The notes under the pieces were generated by a model. That model was not told the DNA's origin and did no database searches. It saw only the letters and a program-made list of their open reading frames with translations. The position numbers and the translations under genes were made by a program. Positions 31,887 to 40,818 of a stretch of 64,000 nt of DNA are shown here, one piece after another. The stretch's first letter is position 1, and each line of letters starts with the position of its first letter. The stretch is from Paracoccus sp. N5 (GTDB lineage: Bacteria > Pseudomonadota > Alphaproteobacteria > Rhodobacterales > Rhodobacteraceae). The stretch spans positions 264,001 to 328,000 of the forward strand of contig NZ_AQUO01000002.1 in the NCBI RefSeq assembly GCF_000371965.1, read 5' to 3'.

Positions 31887-33056
31887 ATGGGCCCCTTGCG
31901 AGGTTTGAAGGTTCTGGAAATGGCGGGTCTCGGCCCGGCCCCGTTCTGCGGCATGCTGCTGGCCGATCTTGGGGCCGAGGTGCTCAGCGTCCAGCGGCTG
32001 GCCAGTGCCGATCTGGGTTTCGACATCCCGACCCGCTACGACCTGCTGAACCGCAACAAGGAGGCGGTGGCGGTCGATCTGAAGTCCCCCGAGGGGATAG
32101 AGCTCATGCTCGACCTGGTGCGCGGCAGCGATCTGCTGATCGAAGGCTTCCGCCCCGGGGTGATGGAGCGTCTTGGCCTTGGGCCAGAGGCCTGCATGGC
32201 AGCCAATCCCGGCCTGATCTATGGCCGCATGACGGGTTGGGGCCAGTCCGGCCCGCTGAGCGCCCGCGCCGGTCACGACATCAATTACATCGCGATGAGC
32301 GGCGCGCTGGCGGCGATCGGTTCCGAGCCCGGGGGTCCGCCGGCGGTTCCGCTCAATTACATCGGCGATTTCGGCGGCGGCTCTCTCTATCTCGCCATGG
32401 GGCTGCTGGCGGCGCTGCACGAACGCCGGCAATCCGGGCTTGGCCAAGTCATCGATGCCGCCATGGTGGACGGCGTCGGCTCGATGATGGCGATGCATTA
32501 CGGCTATTGGCAGGCCGGACAATGGGAACTGCAGCGCGGCAGCAATACGGTGGACGGCGGTTCGCCCTGGTATACGACCTATCGTACGCGCGACGGCGGT
32601 TACGTCGCCGTGGGTGCGGTCGAAAAACGGTTCTATGCCGAGCTGCTGTCGGTTCTGGGGCTTGCCGACGCCGATCTGCCCGACCAGCATGACCGCGAAG
32701 GCTGGCCCCGGCTGCGCGCTGCTTTCGCGGAGGTTTTCGCCACTCGGAGCCGCGACGAATGGGAAGCGGCCTTCGCCGGAACCGATGCCTGCGTCAGCCC
32801 GGTTCTGGACATGGCCGAGGCGGCGGGTCATGAGCTGGCGCGGAGCCGCGGTGCGTTCCTATGCAACGATGACGTGATCGAGCCAGCCCCCGCGCCGCGT
32901 TTCAGCCGTTCGGCCCCGGCCGGGATCCGCCCGCCTCCTGTCGCTGCGCGGACTGGCGGTCCTGCGCTTCGGCAGCGCGGGATCGACGCTGATCGCATTG
33001 CCGACCTGATCCGCCGCAGGGTTGTCGCGGGCGAGGCAGTCGCTGCGATGCCCTAG
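31887..33056 (+). CDS. Alpha-methylacyl-CoA racemase-like protein (CaiB/BaiF), second copy
   Basis: A 389-aa paralogue of the protein at 3140, with the same racemase signatures: RAGHDINYIAMSG (His130), QVIDAAMVDGVG (Asp190/Asp195) and DGGSPWYTTYRTRDGGYVAVGAVE. ATG 31869 overlaps the TetR stop, but ATG 31887 has AGAGGA seven bases upstream and matches the family N-terminus (MGPLRGLKVLEMAG). It ends the plus-strand operon that starts at 24144. A role in epimerising a 2-branched acyl-CoA, or in CoA transfer, is inferred. Having two copies in one island hints at a chiral branched substrate or product. Confidence 0.85.
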   Translation: MGPLRGLKVLEMAGLGPAPFCGMLLADLGAEVLSVQRLASADLGFDIPTRYDLLNRNKEAVAVDLKSPEGIELMLDLVRGSDLLIEGFRPGVMERLGLGPEACMAANPGLIYGRMTGWGQSGPLSARAGHDINYIAMSGALAAIGSEPGGPPAVPLNYIGDFGGGSLYLAMGLLAALHERRQSGLGQVIDAAMVDGVGSMMAMHYGYWQAGQWELQRGSNTVDGGSPWYTTYRTRDGGYVAVGAVEKRFYAELLSVLGLADADLPDQHDREGWPRLRAAFAEVFATRSRDEWEAAFAGTDACVSPVLDMAEAAGHELARSRGAFLCNDDVIEPAPAPRFSRSAPAGIRPPPVAARTGGPALRQRGIDADRIADLIRRRVVAGEAVAAMP

Positions 33057-33159
33057 CTTTTCGATCCTACGGTTCGATGGCGCGATCCTTTCTGTGGAAT
33101 GGAGGGAAGCCCTGTGGAACGGGTTCGGCACGGCAGCGCCATGATCACCCGTCCGAGCC

Positions 33160-33990
33160 GCAATGATAATGAGCAAGGGTTTCGAGCCGGTCGCGGAATG
33201 GATGTCCGCTGGGGTTCCGGGCCCGCATGCAGGAAATAGACCGGAGGCGCTGAACCTGCTTCCGCCCAGGCGACCACCCCCTTCAGCGTCGCCATCATCG
33301 CACGCTGGCGAACCCGCTTCGAGAAGGCCCCAGGCTCAAGCCGGTCCTGCGGCGCCGTGGATCCGCGACCATCTTGCTCGCGCGTGACCGTGATCCGGCA
33401 ATCGATCCCGCTCGGCGCCTGGGAAATCGTATGGCGCCGCAGCAGAATCCCGTCGGCGGTTTCCAGCCGGATTGGCAGGAACCTTTCCGGGGCAGACGGG
33501 GTTCGATCGGCCTGCCATCCGCAGGCACCCGATGGAAGGAGACGGCGTTGCGGCTTCCGGCCTGTTCCCGGGCAAGGCGGAACCGGCGATACCCGCGCTT
33601 CCCGCCAGTTGGCCGTCTCATGGCCGGACAGGCTTCTTGGAGCGGGACGCAGCAGGGCCCGCTCGGCCGGCCAGATCGCCTCCGGGACCAGATCGATGAT
33701 CCGTTCGGCGCCGGCCAATTACGCGGCGGTGCAGAACCCCAGGCGATGCCGACGAGCCCGGCAATCAGAATGAACAGGCCGACGCGGCCATCGTCAGGGA
33801 TGTTGCCGAGGGTGTTGAAGAAGCGGTTTCCGGTGAAATCGGGAATTGACAGGGAGCCATCGGCGTTTCGACCGAGGAAACCGGCCCTGCCCGATGCGAC
33901 GCATCGGCACCATTCGGGCAGCGACTGTCAGGCTTCGCGAGCGCGAGGCGTTGAAGAACGTGTCTGGCCGCATCGATGATCTGCATCTTT
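33160..33990 (-). pseudogene. Decayed PPOX-FNR-type flavoprotein gene
   Basis: No intact frame exists, but pieces in different minus-strand frames line up with one protein type. Near 33880-33900 the frame reads ADASHRAGP. It then shifts to GFLGRNADGSLSIPDFTG and NRFFNTLGNIPDDGRVG (about 33790-33880), which is the FMN-binding PPOX domain. SFHRVPADGRPIEP (about 33530) in one frame, then FLPIRLETADGILLRRHTIS and RITVTREQDG in another, match an FNR-like FAD domain, and PVYFLHAGPE (about 33225) matches its NAD domain. At least two or three frameshifts separate them, so the gene is dead. It marks old rearranged DNA between the catabolic island and the nor genes. Confidence 0.7.
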
Positions 33991-34603
33991 CAGGCTGCGG
34001 AAACGGCGGCCTGATCCTTTCAGGTCACGGCCGAAGACGCGCTGCAGGTTGCCCCCTGCCTTGGCGAGCCAGGAGACGAATTGGTCTGTCCGCCTGCTGG
34101 CTTGTGCCGAAGCCGGCATCGCGGTTCGGCTTGGCCACCAGGACGGCATCCGCGCTGCCTAGGTGATCGCCCAACGGTCAGAAGGCGCGCGATCCGCCGT
34201 GCTGCTGGCGATTCTCCAGCGCGCAAGGCCTTTCGCCTCGGCTCTGACTGGTCGCCCATTCGCCAACGGCCATAAGCGCCGTTGCTGTCGCGGATAACCA
34301 CGACCGCGCGGCCTGGGAATGGGCGGGCTCGCCCTGGGTATTCAGCGACGGAAGTTGATGTATTTCCCGCAGCTTTTCGGAGGCGACGCGCCCGAGGCCG
34401 GCATCGGCAGCGGCACCGTATGGCGTGCTTCATGCTTCAGGATCTGCATCCGCGCGCCGGGCGGTGTTCGCGCGCATTCCAACACCCGTCGGACGCGGAC
34501 GCCGGGTGTGGCCGCCAGAGCCCAGGCGCACGGCTCGCGCCGGCTTAGCCTTGTCTGCGCGCGGGCTTACCCCTACTCTGGCGATCCGCGACCGGAAAGC
34601 CAT
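33991..34603. other. Region without a recognised gene upstream of the Nnr-type regulator
   Basis: About 610 bp with several open frames on both strands, rich in Arg and Pro codons, and without family similarity. None has both a good start signal and gene-like composition. The promoter of the regulator at 34604 must lie here, but no FNR-type box or clear -10/-35 pair was recognised. It may contain further decayed sequence continuous with the pseudogene. Confidence 0.5.
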
Positions 34604-35305
34604 GCCATGAGCCATAAACTGACTGCCCTGCACCGCCGGATCGCCGGCGAGTCGCGGCTGTTCGCCGGCCTGCCGCCGGCCATGATCGAGGGGCTGCTGG
34701 ACGTGGCCCAGGTCCGGCGCCTCGCGCGCGGGCAGGCGCTGTTCCACCAGGGCGACCCGGCGCAGGCCATCCACATCATGGCCGAGGGCTGGCTGAAGCT
34801 CTATCGCATCGCGCCGAACGGCGCCGAGGCGGTGGTGGGCGTGATGACCCGCGGCCAGAGCTTTGGCGAGCCCATCGCCCTGCGCCGCGCCGCCTATCCG
34901 GTCTCGGCCGAGGCCTCGACCGCTTGCGAGGTGGTCGCCGTGCCGGCGCAGGCCTTCCTGAACCTGCTGCAAGCCCATCCCGAGGCGGCGATCGCGATCC
35001 TGTCGGCGACCTTCCTGCATCTGCAGGGGCTGGTGGAGCAGATCGAGCAGCTCAAGGCCCGCTCGGGCGCGCAGCGTGTGGCCGAGTTCCTGCTGGGCCT
35101 TTGCCCGCCGGATGCCGAGGCCGCGACCGTGATGCTGCCCTATGACAAGATGCTGATCGCCGGCCGGCTGGGCATGAAGCCCGAAAGCCTGAGCCGCAGC
35201 TTTGCCCGGCTGCGGCAATGCGGGGTGCGCATCGACCAGGCCAGCGCCGTCATCGACTCGGTCGCGCGGCTGCGCGAGGTCGCCCATGCCGACACCGCGC
35301 CCTAG
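34604..35305 (+). CDS. nnr: Crp/Fnr-family regulator, probable Nnr (NO-responsive denitrification regulator)
   Basis: A 233-aa Crp/Fnr protein with a cyclic-nucleotide-binding-like beta-barrel (IHIMAEGWLKLYRIAPNG...SFGEPIALRRAAYPVSAEA) and a dimerisation helix. The HTH recognition helix reads KPESLSRSFARLR. The Glu-x-x-Ser-Arg there is the FNR-type reader of TTGAT/TTGAC half-sites. It lacks the N-terminal cysteine set of FNR, as expected for Nnr/DNR proteins, which sense NO by heme. It converges on the nor operon with a 4-bp overlap with norF. The NNR-like box TTGACGGAAGTCAA before norC is its likely target. The symbol rests on context and motif. Confidence 0.75.
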   Translation, partial: AMSHKLTALHRRIAGESRLFAGLPPAMIEGLLDVAQVRRLARGQALFHQGDPAQAIHIMAEGWLKLYRIAPNGAEAVVGVMTRGQSFGEPIALRRAAYPVSAEASTACEVVAVPAQAFLNLLQAHPEAAIAILSATFLHLQGLVEQIEQLKARSGAQRVAEFLLGLCPPDAEAATVMLPYDKMLIAGRLGMKPESLSRSFARLRQCGVRIDQASAVIDSVARLREVAHADTAP

Positions 35306-35547
35306 CCGGGCGCGACAAGGCACAGCGCGCCGATCACGACAAGCCAGATGCCCAGCGGCAGCATGGCCGCGCCCAGCCAGCCGGGTGCTGTGCGCAGATG
35401 CAGGAAACCGCCCAGGATCGCCCGCGCCTTGAGCCAGGCCAGCGCCAGCAGCGCCACGGCCGCCAACCTTCCATCGATGCCCGCCAACAGCGCGGTTGCC
35501 AGCGTCAGCCCCAGAAGCATCAGCCAGGCTCGGGTCAGGGCGTCCAT
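35302..35547 (-). CDS. norF: NorF, small membrane protein of the NO reductase operon
   Basis: An 81-aa protein with three predicted membrane segments and few charged residues (GLTLATALLAGIDG, AILGGFLHL, PLGIWLVVIGALCL). It resembles the NorF/cytochrome oxidase subunit IV-like proteins at the end of Paracoccus norCBQDEF operons, which affect activity or assembly of NO reductase. It follows norE by seven bases. Its stop overlaps the end of the opposing nnr-type gene by four bases. Confidence 0.82.
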   Translation of the reverse strand: MDALTRAWLMLLGLTLATALLAGIDGRLAAVALLALAWLKARAILGGFLHLRTAPGWLGAAMLPLGIWLVVIGALCLVAPG

Positions 35548-35554
35548 GATTTTC

Positions 35555-36094
35555 CTACCAGATCAGATAGATGACGGGCAGGATCAGCACCCAGACCAGA
35601 TCCACCATATGCCAGAACATCGCCCCGGCCTGCACCGGCGCCGGCCGGGCCCGGAGCGCGACCAGCGCCAGCACCGCCACGCCGGCGATGACATGGGCGG
35701 CGTGAAAGCCGGTCAGCAGGTAGTAGAAGGTATAGAACGGGTGGCCGTCCATCCCCAGCCCGGCGCGGATGTCGCGGGCGTATTCCACCGCCTTCAGCGC
35801 CAGGAACATCAGCCCGCCGAGACCGGCGAGCCCCAGCCCGATCCGGGCGCGCCGGCGGTGGCCGGCAGCGGCGTCGCGTTCCGCCCGCGCCGCGAACAGG
35901 CCCGAGGTGACCAGGATCACCGTGTTCAGCGCCGCCATGCGCCCGTCGAGATGGCCCTGCGCCGCGGCAAAGCCCTGCGGGTCGCGCAGCCCCATCGCCA
36001 CCATGGCGGAAAGCCCGGCGGCAAAGACCAGCACTTCCGAGGCGATCAGGATCCACAGGATCAGCTCTCCCGGCAGGTCGTCGATCCGCATCAC
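35555..36094 (-). CDS. norE: NorE, cytochrome c oxidase subunit III-like protein
   Basis: A 179-aa membrane protein of the heme-copper oxidase subunit III family with five segments. ELILWILIASEVLVFAAGL at the start and FHAAHVIAGVAVLALVALR near residue 130 are family-typical, and HMVDLVWVLILPVIYLIW closes the protein. In Paracoccus, NorE accompanies the NorCB nitric oxide reductase and supports its activity without being part of the purified complex. Its start overlaps the norD stop (ATGA), so the two are coupled. Confidence 0.9.
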   Translation of the reverse strand: MMRIDDLPGELILWILIASEVLVFAAGLSAMVAMGLRDPQGFAAAQGHLDGRMAALNTVILVTSGLFAARAERDAAAGHRRRARIGLGLAGLGGLMFLALKAVEYARDIRAGLGMDGHPFYTFYYLLTGFHAAHVIAGVAVLALVALRARPAPVQAGAMFWHMVDLVWVLILPVIYLIW

Positions 36095-38013
36095 AGCACC
36101 AGCTGGCGATAGATCTCGGGCAGGGCGCCGGTCAGCCGGTCGGGATCGCGGATCACCGAGAAACCGCCCTGGCCGAAGATGCGCGGGAACCAGCTTTGCG
36201 CGCCCTTGTCGATGGTGATGCCAAAGACCGCGTGGCCGGCGCGGCGGGCCTGGCGCACGGCCATGGCGCTGTCCTCGATGCCGTGGCGGCCCTCGTAATG
36301 GTCGAGGTCGTTGGGCTTGCCGTCGGTGATGACGATCAGCAGCCGGCGCGAGCGGCCCTCTTCGGCGAGCCCGGCCGCGGCATGGCGGATCGCGGCGCCT
36401 ACCCGGGTATAGAAGCCCGGGCGCAGGGCATGGATGCGCGCCTCGACGGCCCGCGACATCGGCTCGGTGAAGGGCTTGCAGTCGTGGATCCAGACCCGGT
36501 CGCGCTTCAGCGAGGAAAAGCCCTGGATGGCGAAGCGGTCGCCGCAGGCGTCCAGGCCCCAGGCCAGCGCGGTCAGCGCCTCGCGCGCGATGTCGATGAC
36601 CGGGCGGCCGGTGACGGCGCTTTCGGTCGAGCGCGACACGTCGAGCAGGATCGAGACGGCGAGGTCGCGGTTTTCCGGCCGGGCCTGCTGCCAGATGCGG
36701 TCGCTGCCGCGCCCGGTGGCGCGCAGGTCGGCGATGCTGCGCAGCGCGGCGTCAAGGTCCAGCTCGTCGCCGTCGGGCTGGGCGTGGCGGATCGCCCTGG
36801 CCGGCCGCAGCGCCTGGAACTGGCGGCGCACGGCCTCGATGCGGCGGCGGGCGGCCGGGTCGGCGACGCCGGCGTAATCGGGCACCGGTTCGACCGGGGC
36901 GGCCAGCACGCGGCAATGGTCGGGCAGCCAGACGCCGCCCCTCGCGTCCCATTCGGGATAGGTGAAGCGGCCGGCGATGCGTTCGCGGTCCACGTCCTCG
37001 GGCGCGAGGTCGAGATGCAGCTTCAGCTTGGTCGCCGGCGCTTTCGAAACCTGGCCCAGCACGATCTCCTCATGGTCGTCGGCGGCCTTCTTGGCATTGT
37101 CGAGATCGTCGTCCTCGACCCGGCGGTTGATGTTCATCATCTCGGCCCAGGTCAGCATCGCCTCGAACTTGTAGAGGATGATGCTGTCCTTGCGCTCGGC
37201 CTGGTCGGATTTCATGCGCCGCGTCTTGCGGGCGGTGCCGTCGCCGCCTTCTTCGGGGCTGCCGTCCGTGGGCAGGCTCGCGACCTGTTCGCCGGGGGCC
37301 CGGCTCAGGCCGCGCAGGTCCGGCCACATCGGCACCGGCAGCACCGGGCGATAGCCGCGCGGCGCCTGCCAATGCGCGGGCGGGGCGGCATGGCCCGACA
37401 GCAGCGCGGGCTCCGGCGGCTGCGGATCGCCGAGGAGATGGCGGACCAGGATCTCGACCTGCGCCTCGGTCCCGCGCAGGGCGGGGCGGCGGCGGGCCTG
37501 CAGATGCGCGGCACAAAGCCGCGCCCACAGCGCCGCCAGGCCCGGCGCGGCATCCAGCGTCGCGCGCACCATCGCCATGCCGGCGGCGATGCCGGCCAGA
37601 TCGGCGCGGAACGGATCGGTCTCGGCGGCAAAGCCCGGGGCATGGGCCGAGGCCGCGGCCAGCCACAAATAGAGCCCCTCGTTATCCTGGGTCCGCGGGA
37701 ATTCGGCCAGCTCGGCCGGCAGGCGCAGGGCGTCGCCGTCGAAGCTGCTGCGGGCCAGGCGTTCCTGTTCAAAGGCCAGCCGGCGCCGCCAGGAGATGCG
37801 GTGGCGGCCGGACTGGTCGGCCACCGGCTTCAGCTCGACATCGGCCGCCCCGCCGAGACCCCGGAACAGCACGGCGATGCGGCCGCGCATGTCGTCGAAG
37901 CGGACGGCGGCCTCGGGGTAGCGCTGCGGCGGGTCCATGCGCGAGGCGATCAGGTGCCACAGCTTGCCGACGGTTTCCTCGGGCTCCCAGGGGGCGATCT
38001 CGATATGGGCCAT
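36091..38013 (-). CDS. norD: NorD, von Willebrand factor A-domain NO reductase activation protein
   Basis: A 640-aa protein with a C-terminal vWA domain. The metal-ion site begins SILLDVSRSTES (about residues 450-461, D-x-S-x-S), with a later TDGKPNDLDHYEGRHGIED stretch. The long N-terminal region is charged, and TARKTRRMKSDQAERKD marks the usual linker. NorD works with the AAA+ ATPase NorQ to insert the non-heme iron in NorB, by established work on Paracoccus NorQD. The start is four bases after the norQ stop. Confidence 0.93.
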   Translation of the reverse strand: MAHIEIAPWEPEETVGKLWHLIASRMDPPQRYPEAAVRFDDMRGRIAVLFRGLGGAADVELKPVADQSGRHRISWRRRLAFEQERLARSSFDGDALRLPAELAEFPRTQDNEGLYLWLAAASAHAPGFAAETDPFRADLAGIAAGMAMVRATLDAAPGLAALWARLCAAHLQARRRPALRGTEAQVEILVRHLLGDPQPPEPALLSGHAAPPAHWQAPRGYRPVLPVPMWPDLRGLSRAPGEQVASLPTDGSPEEGGDGTARKTRRMKSDQAERKDSIILYKFEAMLTWAEMMNINRRVEDDDLDNAKKAADDHEEIVLGQVSKAPATKLKLHLDLAPEDVDRERIAGRFTYPEWDARGGVWLPDHCRVLAAPVEPVPDYAGVADPAARRRIEAVRRQFQALRPARAIRHAQPDGDELDLDAALRSIADLRATGRGSDRIWQQARPENRDLAVSILLDVSRSTESAVTGRPVIDIAREALTALAWGLDACGDRFAIQGFSSLKRDRVWIHDCKPFTEPMSRAVEARIHALRPGFYTRVGAAIRHAAAGLAEEGRSRRLLIVITDGKPNDLDHYEGRHGIEDSAMAVRQARRAGHAVFGITIDKGAQSWFPRIFGQGGFSVIRDPDRLTGALPEIYRQLVL

Positions 38014-38017
38014 GGCG

Positions 38018-38821
38018 CTATCCCGTCACCGCCACGGCCAGGTCAAGCAGACCCTTGCGGGTGTCGGCGTCGTCGGTCAGGGGCTCGATCATCGCGGCCA
38101 GGATGGCGCGGTCCAGCGCCATGCCGCCGGCGATCAGGGTCGCGGCATAGACCACCAGCCGGGTCGAGACGCCTTCCTCGAGATCCTGGCCCTTGAGCCC
38201 GCGCAGCTTGCCCGCCAGCCGCACCAGCAGCGCCACGCGATCCTCGTCCAGCCCGCTTTCGCGCGCCACCACGGGGATTTCGTGCTCGGGCCGGGGGAAG
38301 CCGAATTCGACCGACAGGAAGCGCTGCCGGGTCGAGGGCTTCAGCGTCTTCATGATGTTCTGGTAGCCGGGGTTGTAGGATGCCACCAGCATGAAGCCGG
38401 GCGCCGCCTGCAATTCCTCGCCGGTGCGGTCGATGGGCAGGATGCGGCGGTCGTCGGTCAGCGGGTGCAGCACCACGGCTACGTCCTTCCTGGCCTCGAC
38501 CACCTCGTCGAGATAGCAGATCGCGCCCTGGCGCACGGCCCGGGTCAGGGGGCCGTCGACCCAGACCGTCTCGCCGCCCTTCAGCAGATAGCGGCCGATC
38601 AGGTCGGCGGCCGACAGGTCGTCGTGGCAGGCGACGGTATAGAGCGGCCGGCCCAGCCGCGCCGCCATATGGGCGACGAAGCGGGTCTTGCCGCAGCCGG
38701 TCGGGCCCTTCAGCAGCAGGGGCAGGTCGGCGGCATGGGCGGCGGCGAAGATCTGGCATTCGTCGCCCTGGGGCAGGTAGAAGGGGGCGCTCGCCCCCTT
38801 CATGTCGAAGGTTCCGTCCAT
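38018..38821 (-). CDS. norQ: NorQ, MoxR-type AAA+ ATPase for NO reductase maturation
   Basis: A 267-aa MoxR/CbbQ-family AAA+ protein. Walker A is LLLKGPTGCGKTRFVAH (about 36-52) and Walker B is AICYLDEVVEARKD. Sensor residues are in MLVASYNPGYQN, and the basic arginine-finger region follows RQRFLSVEF. ATG 38821 (MDGTFDMKG) matches the family, and upstream in-frame codons overlap norB's end region. It pairs with NorD. The gene is four bases after the norB stop, so norB-norQ-norD are one transcript. Confidence 0.93.
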   Translation of the reverse strand: MDGTFDMKGASAPFYLPQGDECQIFAAAHAADLPLLLKGPTGCGKTRFVAHMAARLGRPLYTVACHDDLSAADLIGRYLLKGGETVWVDGPLTRAVRQGAICYLDEVVEARKDVAVVLHPLTDDRRILPIDRTGEELQAAPGFMLVASYNPGYQNIMKTLKPSTRQRFLSVEFGFPRPEHEIPVVARESGLDEDRVALLVRLAGKLRGLKGQDLEEGVSTRLVVYAATLIAGGMALDRAILAAMIEPLTDDADTRKGLLDLAVAVTG

Positions 38822-38825
38822 CGTT

Positions 38826-40223
38826 TCACTCCGCTGCGACATGGTCGGGGTCTTTGGCCAGCCGTTCACGCTCGACCGGGCCGGGGCGCACCACCTCGCG
38901 GCGCGGCACCAAGAGCGAATAGATCAGCATATAGGCGCCGATGACGACGGCGACGCCCGCGCCCAGCCGCATCCAGTAGAACAGCGCGATCTGGTCCTGC
39001 ACGTCCATGTAGTATTCGCCCAGGACGCGCTGCAGGTGGGTTTGCAGCGTGCCGGCGAAGGTCAGCACGAAGGTCATGAACAGCATGCCGCCGGACATCA
39101 GCCAGAAGGCGGCCATGTTCAGCACCTGGTTATAGGGGTCGCGCCGGCGCAGGATCGGCAGCGCATAGGTAAAGAGCGCGAGGTTCAGGCAGACATAGGC
39201 GCCATAGAACGCCAGGTGCCCATGCGCCGCGGTGACCTGCGTGCCGTGGGTATAGTAGTTCACCCCGTGCAGCGTGTGCAGGAAGCCCCAGACGCCCGCG
39301 CCGAAGAAGGCCAGGACCGAGCAGCCGAGGCTCCAGAGCAGCGCCGCCTTGTTCGGATGGTCGCGCCGGCCCTTCCAGACCATGACGAAGGCAAAGGCCA
39401 TCATGGCGAAGAACGGCACGATTTCGAAGGACGAGAAGATCGAGCCGATCCACTGCCAATAGGCGGGCAGGCCGATCCAGTAATAGTGGTGCCCGGTGCC
39501 GAGGATGCCCGAGAACAGCGCCGTGGCGACGATGACATAGAGCCATTTCTCCACGACCTCGCGGTCCACGCCCGTCAGCTTCAGCATCAGGAAGCCCAGG
39601 ATCGAGGCCATGATCAGTTCCCACACGCCCTCGACCCACAGGTGGACGACGTTCCACCAGTATTGCTTGTCGAGCGCCAGGTTCGACGGGTTGTAGAACG
39701 AGAACAGGAACAGCAGCGCCAGCCCCCAGAGCCCCAGGAGAAGGATCGACGAGATCACCGTCTTGCGGCCCTTGAGCACGGTCATGCTGACGTTCCACAG
39801 GAAGATCAGCGCCGCGATGACGATGCCGGCCTTGACCCAGCGCGGCTGTTCGAGGAACTCGCGCCCCTCGCGGCCCAGCAGGAAGTTCCCTTCGAACAGG
39901 TTGAAGAGATAGGTCACGACCACGCCCGCCGTGCCGATCACCAGGATGGCGAGCTGGATATAGGCGGCCTTGACCGAGTGGATCTCGCGCTCGGCCTCCT
40001 CGGGGATCAGGAAATAGGCGGCGCCGAAAAAGCCGGTCAGCAGCCAGACGATCAGCGAGTTGGTGTGCAGCATCCGGCCGATGTTGAAGGGCAGGATCTC
40101 GGACAGGAAGTTCGGGTTGACGTAGATATAGCCGATGACCACCCCCATGGTGACCTGGACGGCAAAGAGGATCAGCGCGACATAGATATAGGCCAGCGCG
40201 ATCTTCTGGGATTGGTATTTCAT
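38826..40223 (-). CDS. norB: Nitric oxide reductase large subunit NorB
   Basis: A 465-aa, 12-segment heme-copper-superfamily protein that reduces 2 NO to N2O at a heme b3/non-heme iron centre in the cytoplasmic membrane. Visible markers are MLHTNSLIVWLLTGFFGAAY (helix II with a heme-ligand His), NVVHLWVEGVWELIMASILG (helix VI, active-site His and Glu), TGHHYYWIG (the His pair for the iron centre) and HGHLAFYGAYVCLNL. It accepts electrons from NorC. The start MKYQSQKIALAYIY is as in other Paracoccus NorB, 15 bp after norC. Confidence 0.97.
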   Translation of the reverse strand: MKYQSQKIALAYIYVALILFAVQVTMGVVIGYIYVNPNFLSEILPFNIGRMLHTNSLIVWLLTGFFGAAYFLIPEEAEREIHSVKAAYIQLAILVIGTAGVVVTYLFNLFEGNFLLGREGREFLEQPRWVKAGIVIAALIFLWNVSMTVLKGRKTVISSILLLGLWGLALLFLFSFYNPSNLALDKQYWWNVVHLWVEGVWELIMASILGFLMLKLTGVDREVVEKWLYVIVATALFSGILGTGHHYYWIGLPAYWQWIGSIFSSFEIVPFFAMMAFAFVMVWKGRRDHPNKAALLWSLGCSVLAFFGAGVWGFLHTLHGVNYYTHGTQVTAAHGHLAFYGAYVCLNLALFTYALPILRRRDPYNQVLNMAAFWLMSGGMLFMTFVLTFAGTLQTHLQRVLGEYYMDVQDQIALFYWMRLGAGVAVVIGAYMLIYSLLVPRREVVRPGPVERERLAKDPDHVAAE

Positions 40224-40238
40224 GATGTTCCCTTTCGC

Positions 40239-40691
40239 TCAGCCGGCGTCGTTCGGCGGCCAGTCCTGGGTGTTGATGCGGCCGGTCCACAGCAGGAAAT
40301 CCGACAGCGCGCGGACGTCCTCGTCACTCAGGTTGAACTGCGGCATCTGGCGGCGGCCGGGCGTGCCCGAGGGCTGGGCATCCATCCAGCCCTTCAGCGT
40401 CTCGAAGGCCATGTCGGGATCGTCGTCGACGCCCCAGCGTTTCATGACATTGCCGACCTCGGGCGCGAAATAGGCGCCTTCGCCCAGGATCGAATGGCAG
40501 TTGACGCAGGCTTTCTCCTCCCAGACGTGCTTGCCGCGCTTGACGCTGTCGGTGAGCCCCGCCTGATCGGTCGAGACATGGGTGATGTACCAGTGGCCGT
40601 GAACGAACAGGCCGATGAAGATGAGAATGAAGAACAGCGACCCACCATAGAAGATGTTGCGGGCCATGCTCTTCGTCAGGACTTCGCGCAT
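40239..40691 (-). CDS. norC: Nitric oxide reductase cytochrome c subunit NorC
   Basis: A 150-aa membrane-anchored monoheme cytochrome c. Residues 9-32 (ARNIFYGGSLFFILIFIGLF) form the N-terminal anchor. The heme motif is ACVNCHS (about 60-66) and the distal Met is in RQMPQFNLS. It passes electrons from periplasmic cytochrome c or pseudoazurin to NorB. ATG 40691 (MREVLTKSMARN) matches NorC, with GGAGGTC upstream on the minus strand. The longer frame to 40820 runs through the promoter. The NNR-like box at 40755-40768 is centred 70 bp upstream of the start. Confidence 0.96.
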   Translation of the reverse strand: MREVLTKSMARNIFYGGSLFFILIFIGLFVHGHWYITHVSTDQAGLTDSVKRGKHVWEEKACVNCHSILGEGAYFAPEVGNVMKRWGVDDDPDMAFETLKGWMDAQPSGTPGRRQMPQFNLSDEDVRALSDFLLWTGRINTQDWPPNDAG

Positions 40692-40754
40692 GGCAAAGAC
40701 CTCCGGGAGTTGTTGGCGATGGCCCTGATATGGCGGTGCGGGGGTGCGGTTGCC

Positions 40755-40768
40755 TTGACGGAAGTCAA
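40755..40768. promoter_or_regulatory. NNR/FNR-type box TTGACGGAAGTCAA before norC
   Basis: A perfect palindrome, TTGAC-N4-GTCAA, in the norC/nosR-side divergent gap. It is centred about 70 bp before the norC start, so a promoter with the site near -41 would start transcription at about 40720. The Nnr-type regulator at 34604 has the matching recognition helix. It could also act on the small plus-strand gene at 40819. Confidence 0.85.
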
Positions 40769-40818
40769 GGATGACAAAAATCCTTTCTGCGCATGATGGG
40801 ACATCACAGGAGAACCCC

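Noticed and set aside
33928..34433. A transposase remnant in the junction region
   Set aside because: The fragments were inspected in all minus-strand frames for DDE or IS-family motifs and terminal repeats, and none was convincing.
34362..34561. A minus-strand frame of about 65 codons ending in a Pro/Ser-rich tail before the Nnr-type gene
   Set aside because: It has no family match, no good ribosome-binding site, and lies in the probable promoter region of the regulator. Similar frames occur by chance in this composition.
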